From NCBI GenBank assembly GCA_030156625.1, contig JASGMC010000013.1:1-32994 (forward strand): 32,994 nucleotides of DNA, given 5' to 3'. Source of the stretch: Methanoculleus sp. (GTDB taxonomy: Archaea; Halobacteriota; Methanomicrobia; Methanomicrobiales; Methanoculleaceae). The translations under genes and the position numbers were made by a program. This document shows positions 7,934 to 16,909 of the stretch, one piece after another. The notes beneath the pieces are model-generated. The model was not told where the DNA came from and did not search any database. It saw only the letters and a program-made list of their open reading frames with translations. Positions within the stretch are counted from its first letter, which is position 1. Every line of letters begins with the position of its first letter.

Positions 7934-10333
7934 ATGCACGCAACGACACCTTCGACCCGGTCCGCTCCGGACTTTTCCCTCGACGAGCTCGAAGACGGTC
8001 TGCTCCTGCTTGATGCCGAGAGGAGGGTCGTGCGGGTCAACCGGGCCTTTCGCCGCCTCCTGTCATTTCCGGACGAGCGGGATCTCTCCGGGGCGGACGG
8101 GATGGCGCTCGTCCGCACCCATATCGCACCCCTCATCGCCGATCAGGAAGCAGCCGGGCGGCTCCTCACGGCGCTCCGGGCAGGGACAGCGCTCCCGGGA
8201 CTGGAATGCCGGATCGCCCCCGACCGGTGGATGGCGTGCTCGGTTCGGGTCCCGGATAGCAGGACGGTGGCCCTTCTCGTCAGCGACATCACTGCAAGGA
8301 AAGAGAGCGAGGAGAAGTACCGCCGTCTCGAACAGGAGCACAGGCACTACCGGGAACTCTTCGATCTCGCCCCCGACGGCTACTTCGTCTGCGACCCGCG
8401 AGGAACGATCCTCGACGTGAACCGGGCGGGAACCCTCCTCCTCGGCAGGGAGAGGGAGAGCCTGATCGGGACGCCCAGCACCGATTACATTGCCGCGGAA
8501 TGCAGGGAGGCCTGCCGGGCCCTCGTCGCGCGGCTCGCGAGCGGGGCCTCCGAACCCCTGCGGGGGATCGAGGTGTGGGTCCGGCCGCCGGCCGGAAAGC
8601 CCATCCCCGTATCCCTCTCGGCCACGGCCGTCCTGGACGACCGGGGGAGCCTTACGGAGATCAGGTGGCTCGCCCGGGATATTACCCGGAGAAAACGGGC
8701 GGATGCGGAGCGGGAGCGGCTGCTCGCCGAGAACCAGTCGCTCGCCGCCGACCTCGCGGAAGAGCGCGACCTCCTCCGGACGGTCATGGAGTACACCGAC
8801 GTCCACCTTGCCTACCTTGACGCCGGGTTCCGGTTCGTCCGCGTGAATACGGCTTACGCAGAGGGGGCCGGGTACGCGAAGGAGGAACTTCTGGGGCGAA
8901 AACACTTCGACCTCTTCCCGAACCCGGAGAACCAGGCAATCTTTCAGCGGGTGCGGGATACCGGGAAGGCGTTCCGGGTATACGCAAAGCCGTTCGCGTA
9001 CGTTGACCAGCCCGAACGCGGGACGACCTACTGGGACTGGAGCCTCGTGCCGGTGAAGGATGCGCGGGGAGACGTCCAGGGGCTGGTCTTCTCGCTTGCC
9101 GAAGTCACGGAGCGGATACGGGCGGCGGAGGAGGTCAGCGTCCGGAACAGGAGGCTTGCCGTCCTGAACGCGGTCATCACGGCGTCGGCATCCGCGTTCA
9201 CCCTGGACGAGCTGCTCGACAACGCGCTCGATGCGGTCCTCGACAATCTCGGATACAATGTCGGGATGATCTATATGCTGGAGGGAGGGGACCGGATGCA
9301 GGCCGTCCTCCGGTGCCACCGGGGGGTCTCCGAGTTCGCCCTGATGCAGAACCGGGCCATCAACGCCCGCCACTGGCCCTACAACCGGGTCTTCGTCGCC
9401 GGCCAGCCCTGGTTCGTCGAGGGGACGGAGGACGCGGGAAGCCGGGACCGGGACGTACTCGCGGACTTCGGCGTTGCCTCCCTCCCTTTCATCCCGCTTG
9501 TTGCCGAGTCCTCGGTCGTCGGGGCGCTCGTGATCGGGAACACCGCCGCCCGGGAGACCTCGCAGGAGGGGCGGCGGCTCCTTGAGGCGGTCGGCCGGGA
9601 GCTCGGGGCCGGGGTCCTGCGGGGAATGCTCTACCAGAGGCTCGAGGCGGCGAACCGGGAGGCGAACCTCTATCTGGATATCCTCACCCACGACATCCGG
9701 AACGCCGACAACGTCGCGAACATCTACGCCGACCTGCTCGCGGATCTGCTCTCCGGGGAGGAGCGGGAGTACCTGCGGAAACTCCGGGCCGGCATCAAAA
9801 AGAGCATCGAGATCACGGCAAACGTCGCTACCATCCGGAAGATCCGCGAGAGACGGGCCGGACCTGTGCCTGTCGATCTCGACCGGGTGATCCGGGAGGA
9901 GATCGCGCACTTCCCCGATGCCCGCATCACCTACGGCGGGCTGCGCGTGGCTGTCCTCGCCGACGACCTTCTGCCGGAGATCTTCACGAACCTGATCGGC
10001 AACGCCGTGAAGCACGGCGGGCCGGGCGTCGGGATAGGGATAACCGTCGAGGATGCGGAGGAGGAAGGAATGGTCCAGGTCAGCGTCGCCGATACCGGCC
10101 CCGGGATCCCGGACGACGCGAAGAAGGCAATCTTCTCCCGGTTCGAGCAGGGGGAGACCCGGGGGAGCGGCCAGGGTCTCGGGCTCCGGATCTGCTGGAT
10201 GCTCGTGGCCCGCTACGGAGGAAGGATCTGGATCGAGGACCGGGTGCCGGGCCGCCCGGAGGAGGGAGCGGCGTTCCGGTTCATGCTCCGGGAGGCCGGC
10301 AGCGGCGAACCCCGGGAACCCGAGGAGACGTAA
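7934..10333 (+). CDS. Multi-PAS/GAF sensor histidine kinase (cytoplasmic)
   Basis: The protein is about 799 residues without membrane helices, so it is a soluble sensor kinase. In order it has a PAS-like domain (about 10-115), a second PAS (about 136-255, FDLAPDGYFVCDPRGTIL), a short coiled coil, and a third PAS (about 277-400, with VNTAYAEGAGY). A GAF domain (about 405-570), a dimerisation/phosphoacceptor segment with His586 in LTHDIRNADN, and an HATPase domain with NLIGNAVKHG, DTGPGIP and GSGQGLGLRI follow. The ligand is unknown; GAF/PAS kinases of methanogens often bind haem or small molecules. I chose ATG 7934 (GGGAG upstream); the frame extends to a TTG at 7817. No response regulator is adjacent. 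Confidence 0.93.
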   Translation: MHATTPSTRSAPDFSLDELEDGLLLLDAERRVVRVNRAFRRLLSFPDERDLSGADGMALVRTHIAPLIADQEAAGRLLTALRAGTALPGLECRIAPDRWMACSVRVPDSRTVALLVSDITARKESEEKYRRLEQEHRHYRELFDLAPDGYFVCDPRGTILDVNRAGTLLLGRERESLIGTPSTDYIAAECREACRALVARLASGASEPLRGIEVWVRPPAGKPIPVSLSATAVLDDRGSLTEIRWLARDITRRKRADAERERLLAENQSLAADLAEERDLLRTVMEYTDVHLAYLDAGFRFVRVNTAYAEGAGYAKEELLGRKHFDLFPNPENQAIFQRVRDTGKAFRVYAKPFAYVDQPERGTTYWDWSLVPVKDARGDVQGLVFSLAEVTERIRAAEEVSVRNRRLAVLNAVITASASAFTLDELLDNALDAVLDNLGYNVGMIYMLEGGDRMQAVLRCHRGVSEFALMQNRAINARHWPYNRVFVAGQPWFVEGTEDAGSRDRDVLADFGVASLPFIPLVAESSVVGALVIGNTAARETSQEGRRLLEAVGRELGAGVLRGMLYQRLEAANREANLYLDILTHDIRNADNVANIYADLLADLLSGEEREYLRKLRAGIKKSIEITANVATIRKIRERRAGPVPVDLDRVIREEIAHFPDARITYGGLRVAVLADDLLPEIFTNLIGNAVKHGGPGVGIGITVEDAEEEGMVQVSVADTGPGIPDDAKKAIFSRFEQGETRGSGQGLGLRICWMLVARYGGRIWIEDRVPGRPEEGAAFRFMLREAGSGEPREPEET

Positions 10334-10384
10334 CGCGAGAAGGCGGCTGCGGCTGCTCTCCACTTGATTCCGGATGTTTTGTGT

Positions 10385-10391
10385 AAAAAAA
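10385..10391 (-). terminator. T-run after the ferritin-like gene
   Basis: Seven T residues on the minus strand lie about five bases past the stop codon at 10396, a plausible archaeal oligo-T terminator in a 62-base convergent gap. Confidence 0.45.
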
Positions 10392-10395
10392 GTAT

Positions 10396-11640
10396 TCACC
10401 GGGCAGGCACCGCTGCCATGCCCTTCTCGACCCGGCGGGCCATCTCCTGCTTGACCCTCCGGATGTTCTCCGCCTGGTCGCGCTCTGCAAGGTTCGGGCC
10501 CGCTTTGCCGACGACCTCCTCGCTCGGGGCGCCCTTTGCGTTCATGACGCGCAGGTAGCCGAAACTCGCCCAGTCGTCCGGGAGGTCGCGCATCCGCACG
10601 AACTCCATGTTGCTCGGCGCGAGATCGAGTTGAGCATCGATGACGCTGTTGACGTAGTCCTTGTTCTGCTCGAAGACGACCAGGGGCTCGATGACGTCGG
10701 CCTTCACGATGTCCCGGATATCCCGGCCCTCCATCTTCTTGATGAGCCTCGCGCACTCGTTGAAGTGCGTGATCTCCATCTTCATGAACTTCTCCCAGAT
10801 CCCCCGGATTCTCGGGTCGCTCTCGGTCTCTGCGCAAGAGTGGTAGAGATAGGCCTCGTTGAGCTCCAGCATCGCCATCTTCTCAAGCATCGTCTCGTTC
10901 GGGTCCCCGAGCAGCCCGTACTGGGTCACGTGCTGCTCCTCGATCTCCGCGATCTCCGCGTAGAGCTGCCTCGCGATATCGTCGGGGTACATGAACCCGT
11001 GCGACCGGTAGAAGAGCATCGTCTGCTGCTCTCCGGCGGTGATCGTGACGTAGTTCATCTTCGTCTTGATGTCGGCCGTATCCTTGTCGTAGTGCTTGCG
11101 CATCGAGTCGTCGGGATGGCGGTGCTCGATGCTCGTCGGCCTGCCCGGCTTGACCTCGGTCTTGCCCTGGACGATCACTTCGGGATCGCCGCCCTCGATG
11201 TAGTCGTAGAGGCAACTGTAGCGGTAGAGATGGTCGAAATCCTCGAGCAGCGCAAAGTCCAGCGTTTGCTTCACGTAGGGGTCCGGCTCGTTCTTCGCCA
11301 GGTTCGCGGTGAGGTCGACCGCCACCTGCTCGTAGCCGAGGGTGGTCTCGATGATCGACTGATCCGCCGGGTTGAGCCAGTTGACCAGCTCCTGCTGCTG
11401 GGAGTCGATCCGCCGCATCAGGGCCATCGACTTCTTCACCTCGGGGTCCGGGTGCATCCGCTCGATCGCGTGCGACATCAGGACGGCGTTGTTCTCGATA
11501 CCGTTCATGAGGATGATCCGGGTCCGGGTGTAGGCGTCCACCGTCTTCTTGTCGTACGGGACCGGAACCATGTCTTTCCAGCTCATGGGCTGCTCTTCTA
11601 TCGGCATGCCCTCCATGTCGAATGGTCTGAATTGGGCCAT
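10396..11640 (-). CDS. Ferritin-like (rubrerythrin-fold) protein of unknown function
   Basis: The 414-residue product starts MAQFRPFDMEGMPIEEQPM. The ATG at 11640 has a strong ribosome site (GGAGGGAGATAAG immediately upstream), so I rejected the longer frame to 11958. The central part shows helical, metal-ligand-like segments of the ferritin superfamily: EIAEIEEQHVTQY (Glu234/His237), MLELNEAYLYHS, and KMEITHFNECARL (Glu289/His292). An earlier LEDFDHLYRYS segment may be a second half-site. The pattern suggests a diiron four-helix bundle, probably redox or oxidative-stress related. The protein is much longer than a rubrerythrin (about 190 residues), and no rubredoxin Cys pair is seen. The precise family is not recognised. 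Confidence 0.75.
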   Translation of the reverse strand: MAQFRPFDMEGMPIEEQPMSWKDMVPVPYDKKTVDAYTRTRIILMNGIENNAVLMSHAIERMHPDPEVKKSMALMRRIDSQQQELVNWLNPADQSIIETTLGYEQVAVDLTANLAKNEPDPYVKQTLDFALLEDFDHLYRYSCLYDYIEGGDPEVIVQGKTEVKPGRPTSIEHRHPDDSMRKHYDKDTADIKTKMNYVTITAGEQQTMLFYRSHGFMYPDDIARQLYAEIAEIEEQHVTQYGLLGDPNETMLEKMAMLELNEAYLYHSCAETESDPRIRGIWEKFMKMEITHFNECARLIKKMEGRDIRDIVKADVIEPLVVFEQNKDYVNSVIDAQLDLAPSNMEFVRMRDLPDDWASFGYLRVMNAKGAPSEEVVGKAGPNLAERDQAENIRRVKQEMARRVEKGMAAVPAR

Positions 11641-12053
11641 CTTATCTCCCTCCGTAACTCCCGCCGAATCCGTCGGCACGGGCATCCCCGGCAGTACAGC
11701 GGTACAGGCGGCGAGCCCTTGCGGCCACCCCCGCACCCTGGAAAACCGGGGGTTTCCCACCATACGGGTCATGCCACAAAAATCTAACGGCCGGCGGGAA
11801 GGGCCGCAAAGAAGGTTCTTTTCGAATGCTCCGGCTGTAGCGCTGAAGGTACCGGACAAATTATCCGTACCGCACCGTGCCGACATCACTGAAATACCGC
11901 AAGACATACACCATCGGAGTGCAGCTGCAGAAGGAGACCCGCCGCGGGTGCGCCCCAAACCCCGGTACGAAGGGTTAAGTATGCCGGCTCAAGAGAGATC
12001 GCCGGATGGCGATCGGCCATCCGATGGTTACCAGACTGCAGGAGGCAAGGACC
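11641..12053. other. 413-base intergenic region with an inverted repeat
   Basis: No convincing gene lies here between two divergent genes (ferritin-like and Hsp20). A bulged inverted repeat sits at 11848-11871: GGTACCGGA, loop CAAATTA, TCCGTACC, with one extra C in the left arm. Its AT-rich centre could contain a TATA element or operator. A TATA-like GGTTAAGTATG at about 11970-11980 precedes the Hsp20 gene by some 75 bases. The remainder is GC-rich without other visible structure. Confidence 0.4.
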
Positions 12054-12548
12054 ATGACAGGGCGAGAAGACGATCCCCCCGGCACCGGGCGCCGGGACGT
12101 GGATGAGGCAGCAGACAATCGGGAGCCAGGGGTTGACAGGACCGCCCGGAACAGGGATACGGGCAGGCTGCCGGCGGTCTCCCGTGGGGGCAGCCGCGAC
12201 TTTCCCGGCCTATCCGCAGACTTCCGGGTAGATATCCTCGACCACGGCGATGAGGTGATCGTTGTTGCGGAACTGCCCGGCGCGGAGGAGGACGCGATCA
12301 GGATCAGCCTGCTCAACCCGCATACCCTGCGGATAACGGCAAGGCGTGCCGGGCCGGTCGAGGAGAGGGCGGGAGCCTACTACATCCACGAGCGCGGGAA
12401 CGCCACCCTGAGCCGGCTGATACGCCTGCCTGCGAGCGTAGTGGGAGAGGGCGCCGCGACCAGTTTCAAGAACGGCGTCCTTGAGGTGCGCTTAAAGAAA
12501 GTGCAGATAAAACCCGGACGCGGAGGAAAGGAGATCCCCATCGAATGA
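12054..12548 (+). CDS. Small heat-shock protein (Hsp20/alpha-crystallin)
   Basis: The product is 164 residues, a chaperone that holds unfolding proteins. A charged, Gly/Arg/Asp-rich disordered N-terminus (about 1-54) precedes the alpha-crystallin domain (about 55-150), with FRVDILDHGDEVIVVAELPG, LRITARR and the diagnostic FKNGVLEVRLKK (138-149). The C-terminal I-x-I anchoring motif is present as IPI (161-163). ATG 12054 is chosen because GGAGG at 12041-12045 precedes it by eight bases; an in-frame ATG lies at 12006. The end is eight bases from the convergent NifX-like gene. Confidence 0.9.
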   Translation: MTGREDDPPGTGRRDVDEAADNREPGVDRTARNRDTGRLPAVSRGGSRDFPGLSADFRVDILDHGDEVIVVAELPGAEEDAIRISLLNPHTLRITARRAGPVEERAGAYYIHERGNATLSRLIRLPASVVGEGAATSFKNGVLEVRLKKVQIKPGRGGKEIPIE

Positions 12549-12556
12549 CGAGGGGG

Positions 12557-12997
12557 TTAACGCGGTCCCTCACCCGTCCGCCGTCGGCGGCCCAGGCCGA
12601 CGCCTCCACCGTACGTCCGGGTTGCGTAGCCTGTCGGCACGGTCCCGCGCCCGATGACCCGCACGGTATCGGCCGCAAGGTTCCGGAACTGTTTGACGAC
12701 ATTCCGGATCGGCATATTCTGGAGACGGTACATGCTGATACCGGCCGATGAAAATACCAGGATCGCTTCCGGCCCGAACGCCCCGGCGATGACGGCGTCC
12801 ACGCCCCGGTCGACGAGGTCACGTGCGGGCCGGGAGGTGGTCCCGGGCACGCAGTTCTTCGGGTTCACGACGATCTCCACCGCGAGGGTCTCCTGGTCCT
12901 CCACATCGACCAGGGTGAACGAGAGCGATGCCCCGAACTCCGGCGAAACGGTATCGTCGAGCCCCCCGCTCCCCATACCGGCAACTGCTACCTTCAT
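12557..12997 (-). CDS. NifX/NifB-type (dinitrogenase Fe-Mo cofactor) domain protein
   Basis: The product is 146 residues. The opening MKVAVAGMGSGGLDDTVSPEFGAS and the middle segment VDRGVDAVIAGAFGPEAILVFSSAGISMYR match the PF02579 domain (NifX, NifB C-terminus, VnfX), a ribonuclease H-like fold that binds iron-sulfur or Fe-Mo cofactor precursors. Stand-alone members are common in methanogens and need not relate to nitrogen fixation; no nif gene is visible here. The C-terminus is Gly/Arg-rich (GGGVGLGRRRR). The start is supported by a TATA box and an AGGTGAG ribosome site. Confidence 0.88.
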   Translation of the reverse strand: MKVAVAGMGSGGLDDTVSPEFGASLSFTLVDVEDQETLAVEIVVNPKNCVPGTTSRPARDLVDRGVDAVIAGAFGPEAILVFSSAGISMYRLQNMPIRNVVKQFRNLAADTVRVIGRGTVPTGYATRTYGGGVGLGRRRRTGEGPR

Positions 12998-13029
12998 GCG
13001 TGGCTCACCTGCCCACCTTAACCGCTAAA

Positions 13030-13037
13030 GTATATAA
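13030..13037 (-). promoter_or_regulatory. TATA box of the NifX-like gene
   Basis: TTATATAC on the minus strand lies 33-40 bases upstream of ATG 12997, a textbook archaeal position. Confidence 0.6.
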
Positions 13038-13063
13038 CAGGCAGGGCACGGGGCGATCACTCA

Positions 13064-14389
13064 TCAGTACCAGGCCGCGCACCCGGCCATCCGGGTCGTC
13101 ACCACCTGCGGGTGGTAGCAGATGACGCTGTCCCGGGCTGTTATCCTGCCGTTGACCACCTGGTCGATGACGGTGAGGTGGTCGTGTACGCCCCGGGGAA
13201 GGAGGTAATACTCCCGCACGAACTCCTTGCCCCGTGCTCCCATCTCCTCGGCTTTCTCCGGGTGCCTGAGGAGGTGGAGGATCCGGTCGGTGGTCTCCTG
13301 GATCGTCGAGACCAGGTAGCCGTTCCAGCCGTCGCGGATCTGGAGCGGTATGCCGCCGACGTTCCCGGCGACCACGGGTTTTCCCTTCCAGAGGCCTTCG
13401 GTCACCGTCAGTCCGAACCCTTCTTTTATGGACTTCTGGACGATCACGTCCGACGCCCGCTGGAGCGCGTTGATCTCCCGGTGGCTGTCCGGCGGGAGGT
13501 CGAGGATATGGATATCGGGATCGTCCTCGGCGGTCTCGCGGACCTCGCGCAGGACAAGGAAACATTCGGGATCGTCGCACGCCCGTCCGCCGACGAGGAC
13601 GAGCTGGCAGGGGGTCTTCTGGCGGACCTTCTTGAACGACTGGATGACGCCGACCGGGTCCTTGAAGACATCGTACCGGGAGACCTGGGTGACGATCGGC
13701 TTTTCCGGGTCGATACCGTACTTCGTCAGGGTGGCGTCGATCTCGGATAAGGGGAGGTCGCGGTTCTTCTCGGATAAAGGGTCGATGAACGGCGGGATGA
13801 TGAAACTCGGCACGTTCCAGAGGGGGAGATACTGGAAACTGGAGAACACGCTTGCGTGATACTTCTCGACGAGCCTTCGTAAAATATTCCCGATGCTTCC
13901 TACGGTCTGCGTGGGAACCGTCTCCAGCTGGACGTGGCACCGCCAGAGCAGCCTCTTTCGCTCGAGTTCCCGGGCCGTCAGGAACTCGACGAGACCGAGC
14001 GGCTGGGGATCGTGGACGGTCACGACGTCGGCATCGTCCTCGATCAGCCCTTCGTTCTGCCGCTGCGCCTCCCAGTAGGTCTCGACCATCGACGGCGAGA
14101 ACCTGTCCCGGCCCTGGAGGAAGTTATGGAGCGTCTTCGTGACGTCGAAGAACTCCGGTTCGGCCTCCATGATACTCCAGGTCGTCTCGAGGCCGAGTGC
14201 GTTGAGGAACGGGACGTATGATATCAGAATCTCCGAGACGCCTCCCCCGTAGCGGGTCGAGTTTATCTCCTGGAGCCTGGCACCCGAGAGGCGGTCGGCA
14301 AGCTCCTCGATAACTGCAAATTGCTTTCTGCCCACGATCCGCTGGTATTCTTTGAGCGAAGGATACCCCGGGAGATCCGTAACGATCAT
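13064..14389 (-). CDS. GT4 glycosyltransferase, TreT (trehalose synthase)-like
   Basis: The 441-residue product is a retaining GT-B glycosyltransferase. The hallmark of TreT is seen near the N-terminus: LQEINSTRYGGGVSEIL, the nucleotide-sugar acceptor loop. The C-terminal Rossmann half has VTQVSRYDVFKDPVGVI, the LVLVGG segment and the donor-binding KEGFGLTVTEGLWKGKPVVAG with a GGIPLQI loop. TreT joins NDP-glucose and glucose into trehalose, a compatible solute; homologues may make other glucosides, so substrate is inferred. ATG 14389 is preferred to the in-frame TTG at 14407. The last residues are Cys/Trp-containing (MAGCAAWY). Near Hsp20 it may belong to stress physiology, though transcription units are separate. 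Confidence 0.85.
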   Translation of the reverse strand: MIVTDLPGYPSLKEYQRIVGRKQFAVIEELADRLSGARLQEINSTRYGGGVSEILISYVPFLNALGLETTWSIMEAEPEFFDVTKTLHNFLQGRDRFSPSMVETYWEAQRQNEGLIEDDADVVTVHDPQPLGLVEFLTARELERKRLLWRCHVQLETVPTQTVGSIGNILRRLVEKYHASVFSSFQYLPLWNVPSFIIPPFIDPLSEKNRDLPLSEIDATLTKYGIDPEKPIVTQVSRYDVFKDPVGVIQSFKKVRQKTPCQLVLVGGRACDDPECFLVLREVRETAEDDPDIHILDLPPDSHREINALQRASDVIVQKSIKEGFGLTVTEGLWKGKPVVAGNVGGIPLQIRDGWNGYLVSTIQETTDRILHLLRHPEKAEEMGARGKEFVREYYLLPRGVHDHLTVIDQVVNGRITARDSVICYHPQVVTTRMAGCAAWY

Positions 14390-14491
14390 GAGAGTTCCAC
14401 TGCCCAATACACATCCAGCCGATAAAATGCCTTTCGGTGGGGGGCAGGCTGTCCAGCAACAGACGCTGGTCGGCGCATATCCTGAAAGAGA

Positions 14492-14917
14492 TTACCCGCT
14501 GCGGATCTGGGGGGTACGGTGAGCATCGTCATCCGTGCGAGAAGAGGCGTCCCGGGGGAGGGCTCTCTCCAGCGCAGTCTTCAACTCGGCAAGCGAGATG
14601 GGCTTTTCCAGGACACCGACGATGTCGTCCGCATACCTCGAGTATTCCTCGGGCCAGACGTGCTTCGCGGTAAAGAGCAGGACCGGGATGTCTTTGAACT
14701 CATCATTCCGCTTCAGTTCCTCCAGGAACTGCCATCCGTCTATGGGGGACATCATCACGTCGAGGATGATGAGTGCGGGCTTCTCTTTCTTGATGGCACG
14801 CAGGGCATCCCACCCGTTGTGAACCAGAAGCGGTTCTCTATTGATCTTTTTAAGCAGCAGTTCCATTACTTCCAGCGTCGGCAGGTCGTCGTCAACGACC
14901 ATGATTTTGTTTCCCAA
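14492..14917 (-). CDS. Receiver-only response regulator
   Basis: The 141-residue product is a single CheY-like receiver. It has the acidic pocket (VVDDD), phospho-acceptor Asp in LIILDVMMSPIDGW, the Thr in LLFTAKH and the Lys in LEKPISL. No output domain follows; a charged tail of about 20 residues ends the protein. The start is a TTG at 14917, supported by a perfect GGAGGT at 14925-14930 placed seven bases upstream. ATG 14902 is an alternative but is 22 bases from that site. It is presumably the partner of the kinase directly upstream. Confidence 0.9.
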   Translation of the reverse strand: MGNKIMVVDDDLPTLEVMELLLKKINREPLLVHNGWDALRAIKKEKPALIILDVMMSPIDGWQFLEELKRNDEFKDIPVLLFTAKHVWPEEYSRYADDIVGVLEKPISLAELKTALERALPRDASSRTDDDAHRTPQIRSG

Positions 14918-14920
14918 AAC

Positions 14921-16720
14921 TCATACCTCCCTTGGTATCCTGATGGTGAAGGTGCTTCCCTCGCCCACCACACTCGTCACCGTTATTTCTCCTCCATGCA
15001 GCAGGACATACTTGTTTGCAATCGAGAGCCCCAGCCCGGTTCTGCCGCCTTTGCGCCCCTTCTTCTCGGCTTCCCCGATGTAGAACGGCCTGAAGATCGC
15101 GTCAACGATATCCTCCGGGATACCGATGCCATTATCGCACACCATGATATAATGATTTTCATTTGATCCTGCATAACGGATCCATACTTTCTCTGGTGGT
15201 TCATTATACTTAACCGCATTCGATACCAGACTCTCCACCGCCAGGTAAAGGCGATCGGGATCTCCCCAGATGCGGACCGTTTCAGGTATTTCGTTGAAAA
15301 TTTGAGCCTTTTTATCGTATTCACCGCCGGAGATGACGGACCCGACGAGCTGACGGAGAGGTACGTCCTGAATGGTCAGGTCGACGCAGTCCATTGTAAG
15401 CAGACTCAACTCGACCACCCTCTCTACCACCGCCTGCTCCTGCCCGGCGCACTCAAGGCAGGTCCTGATGAGTGTCTCCGTCTCCTCCGTGAGACCATAG
15501 TGTCCGGGGTCCTCGACGATTATCTGGAGATATCCGATAAGCGGCTGCAGCGGCGTGCGCAGTTCGTGAGAGAGGGTGGTGACGAGCCCCTTCCACTGGT
15601 CAACCTCCCAGGACATCTGCCTGCAGGCAAGCCTCTGCCGCCGCATCTCAGTGGTATCGCGTGCGGACCCCACGACGCCGATGAGGACGCCGTCCACCCC
15701 GGTATAGGGAGCGATCGTGACGGATAGGGTATGTCGCGCACCTGCTATCTCCACATCGAGATCGTAACAGGCGTTCTTCCGTTCCCGGATCACCCTGCGG
15801 ACCTGCTCCATGTGTTGCGCAGCAAGATCGCCGGGCAGGAGGGCATCCACACCGCGTCCGACGATCTCGTCGGGAGATATCCCGTGCTCGGGGGCACGCA
15901 ACCAGGAGAAGTGCAGGATACGACCCGTAGCGTCCTGCATGAAGAAGATATCGTTTGATTGCCGGATGAGTTCCATCAGGCGTCCGTTCGACTGGACGAG
16001 GTCTTCGTGCTCGTCCCGGAGTCTGCCGGTATCCACAAACGTACACTCGAAGAGGTTCTCGAGGGGCAGAACACGGCAGGAGAGGAGGACCACCCGGGCA
16101 TCGCCGTTTCGTGCGCGGAAAGTCATCTCCGCATTACCGATGTAACTCTCCCGCTTCATCTCCTCGACAAACCAGCCCTTATCGGCCTCATCCGCCCAGA
16201 ACTTCTCCACCGGGATGCCGATGAGTTCCTGGGGCGTGTAACCGAGTATATCGGCACACCGTCTGCTGACGCAGACCAGCCTGAGTGTCTCGGGGTCGCA
16301 GAGGAACTTTGCGTCGCGGGTATCCTCGACGATCTGCCTGCACCGGAAAGCAATCATACGGGTGTCCTGCGAGAAGAGGGTCGTGGCCCCGAAGACCCAG
16401 AGGAAGATCACCGTGTGCAGCCCCGTCATCACCGGATCTATGGCGAAGCCGAGGACGGACAGGTACGCCCGGATGAGTACGAATCCGACGACCAGGAGCG
16501 CGGTCACCCGGAACCCCTGCCGGGGAAACCAGAAAGCGACGAGGAGTATGGGAATACAGTAGATCAGGGGGGAAACAATGTAAGCGTTGTAATCCGGTGC
16601 AACAGCCGTCAGCATGAGCGATACCGCCGAAAATGAAACCACCACGATCATTTTGACGATATCCGTCTCGGTAAAGAGATCTTCCCGGAAATAACTGAAG
16701 AAGCACCGGTTTGGAGACAT
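14921..16720 (-). CDS. Membrane-bound PAS histidine kinase
   Basis: The 599-residue product has four predicted membrane helices in the first 130 residues (for example IVVVSFSAVSLMLTAVA, SPLIYCIPILLVAFWF, ALLVVGFVLIRAYLSVL, GLHTVIFLWVFGA). Two PAS-like domains follow (AKFLCDPETLRLVCVSRR... and SNDIFFMQDATGRILHF). The kinase core has His385 in LSHELRTPLQP, NAVKYNEPP, DNGIGIPED and GRTGLGLSIANKY. ATG 16720 is chosen because a TATA box at 16751-16758 would lie inside a longer frame to 16762. Its stop region carries the ribosome site of the following receiver gene, so the two form a coupled two-component pair. The signal is unknown. Confidence 0.93.
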   Translation of the reverse strand: MSPNRCFFSYFREDLFTETDIVKMIVVVSFSAVSLMLTAVAPDYNAYIVSPLIYCIPILLVAFWFPRQGFRVTALLVVGFVLIRAYLSVLGFAIDPVMTGLHTVIFLWVFGATTLFSQDTRMIAFRCRQIVEDTRDAKFLCDPETLRLVCVSRRCADILGYTPQELIGIPVEKFWADEADKGWFVEEMKRESYIGNAEMTFRARNGDARVVLLSCRVLPLENLFECTFVDTGRLRDEHEDLVQSNGRLMELIRQSNDIFFMQDATGRILHFSWLRAPEHGISPDEIVGRGVDALLPGDLAAQHMEQVRRVIRERKNACYDLDVEIAGARHTLSVTIAPYTGVDGVLIGVVGSARDTTEMRRQRLACRQMSWEVDQWKGLVTTLSHELRTPLQPLIGYLQIIVEDPGHYGLTEETETLIRTCLECAGQEQAVVERVVELSLLTMDCVDLTIQDVPLRQLVGSVISGGEYDKKAQIFNEIPETVRIWGDPDRLYLAVESLVSNAVKYNEPPEKVWIRYAGSNENHYIMVCDNGIGIPEDIVDAIFRPFYIGEAEKKGRKGGRTGLGLSIANKYVLLHGGEITVTSVVGEGSTFTIRIPREV

Positions 16721-16750
16721 ACGGGATACAGAAAAATATCCAGGAGGATC

Positions 16751-16758
16751 TATATATA
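16751..16758 (-). promoter_or_regulatory. TATA box of the membrane kinase operon
   Basis: TATATATA lies 31-38 bases upstream of ATG 16720 on the minus strand. It decides the kinase start. Confidence 0.6.
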
Positions 16759-16909
16759 CCATTCGAAATCCTGCGGCGAGAAATAAATAATATTTCCAAA
16801 AATGAAGTATAATTCTTGGAGTTTCCGGGAAAGCTGCCGAACATTTCCCCCGGTTCCCGGAGAGGTTGGGCGAGGAGCGTGGCAGGCCCCGTACCGTCCG
16901 GGAGGAGAG

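Noticed and set aside
8063-10837. 924-residue minus-strand frame opposite the PAS/GAF kinase
   Set aside because: Antisense shadow of the kinase and part of the ferritin-like gene; Arg/Pro/Glu-rich low-complexity translation without motifs.
11641-11958. N-terminal extension of the ferritin-like protein
   Set aside because: The ATG at 11640 has a strong ribosome site immediately upstream, and the extension is Arg/Ser/Gly-rich without domain similarity.
12557-12997. Part of a nitrogen fixation cluster
   Set aside because: NifX/NifB-type domains are widespread as single proteins in methanogens, and no other nif gene is present in the window.
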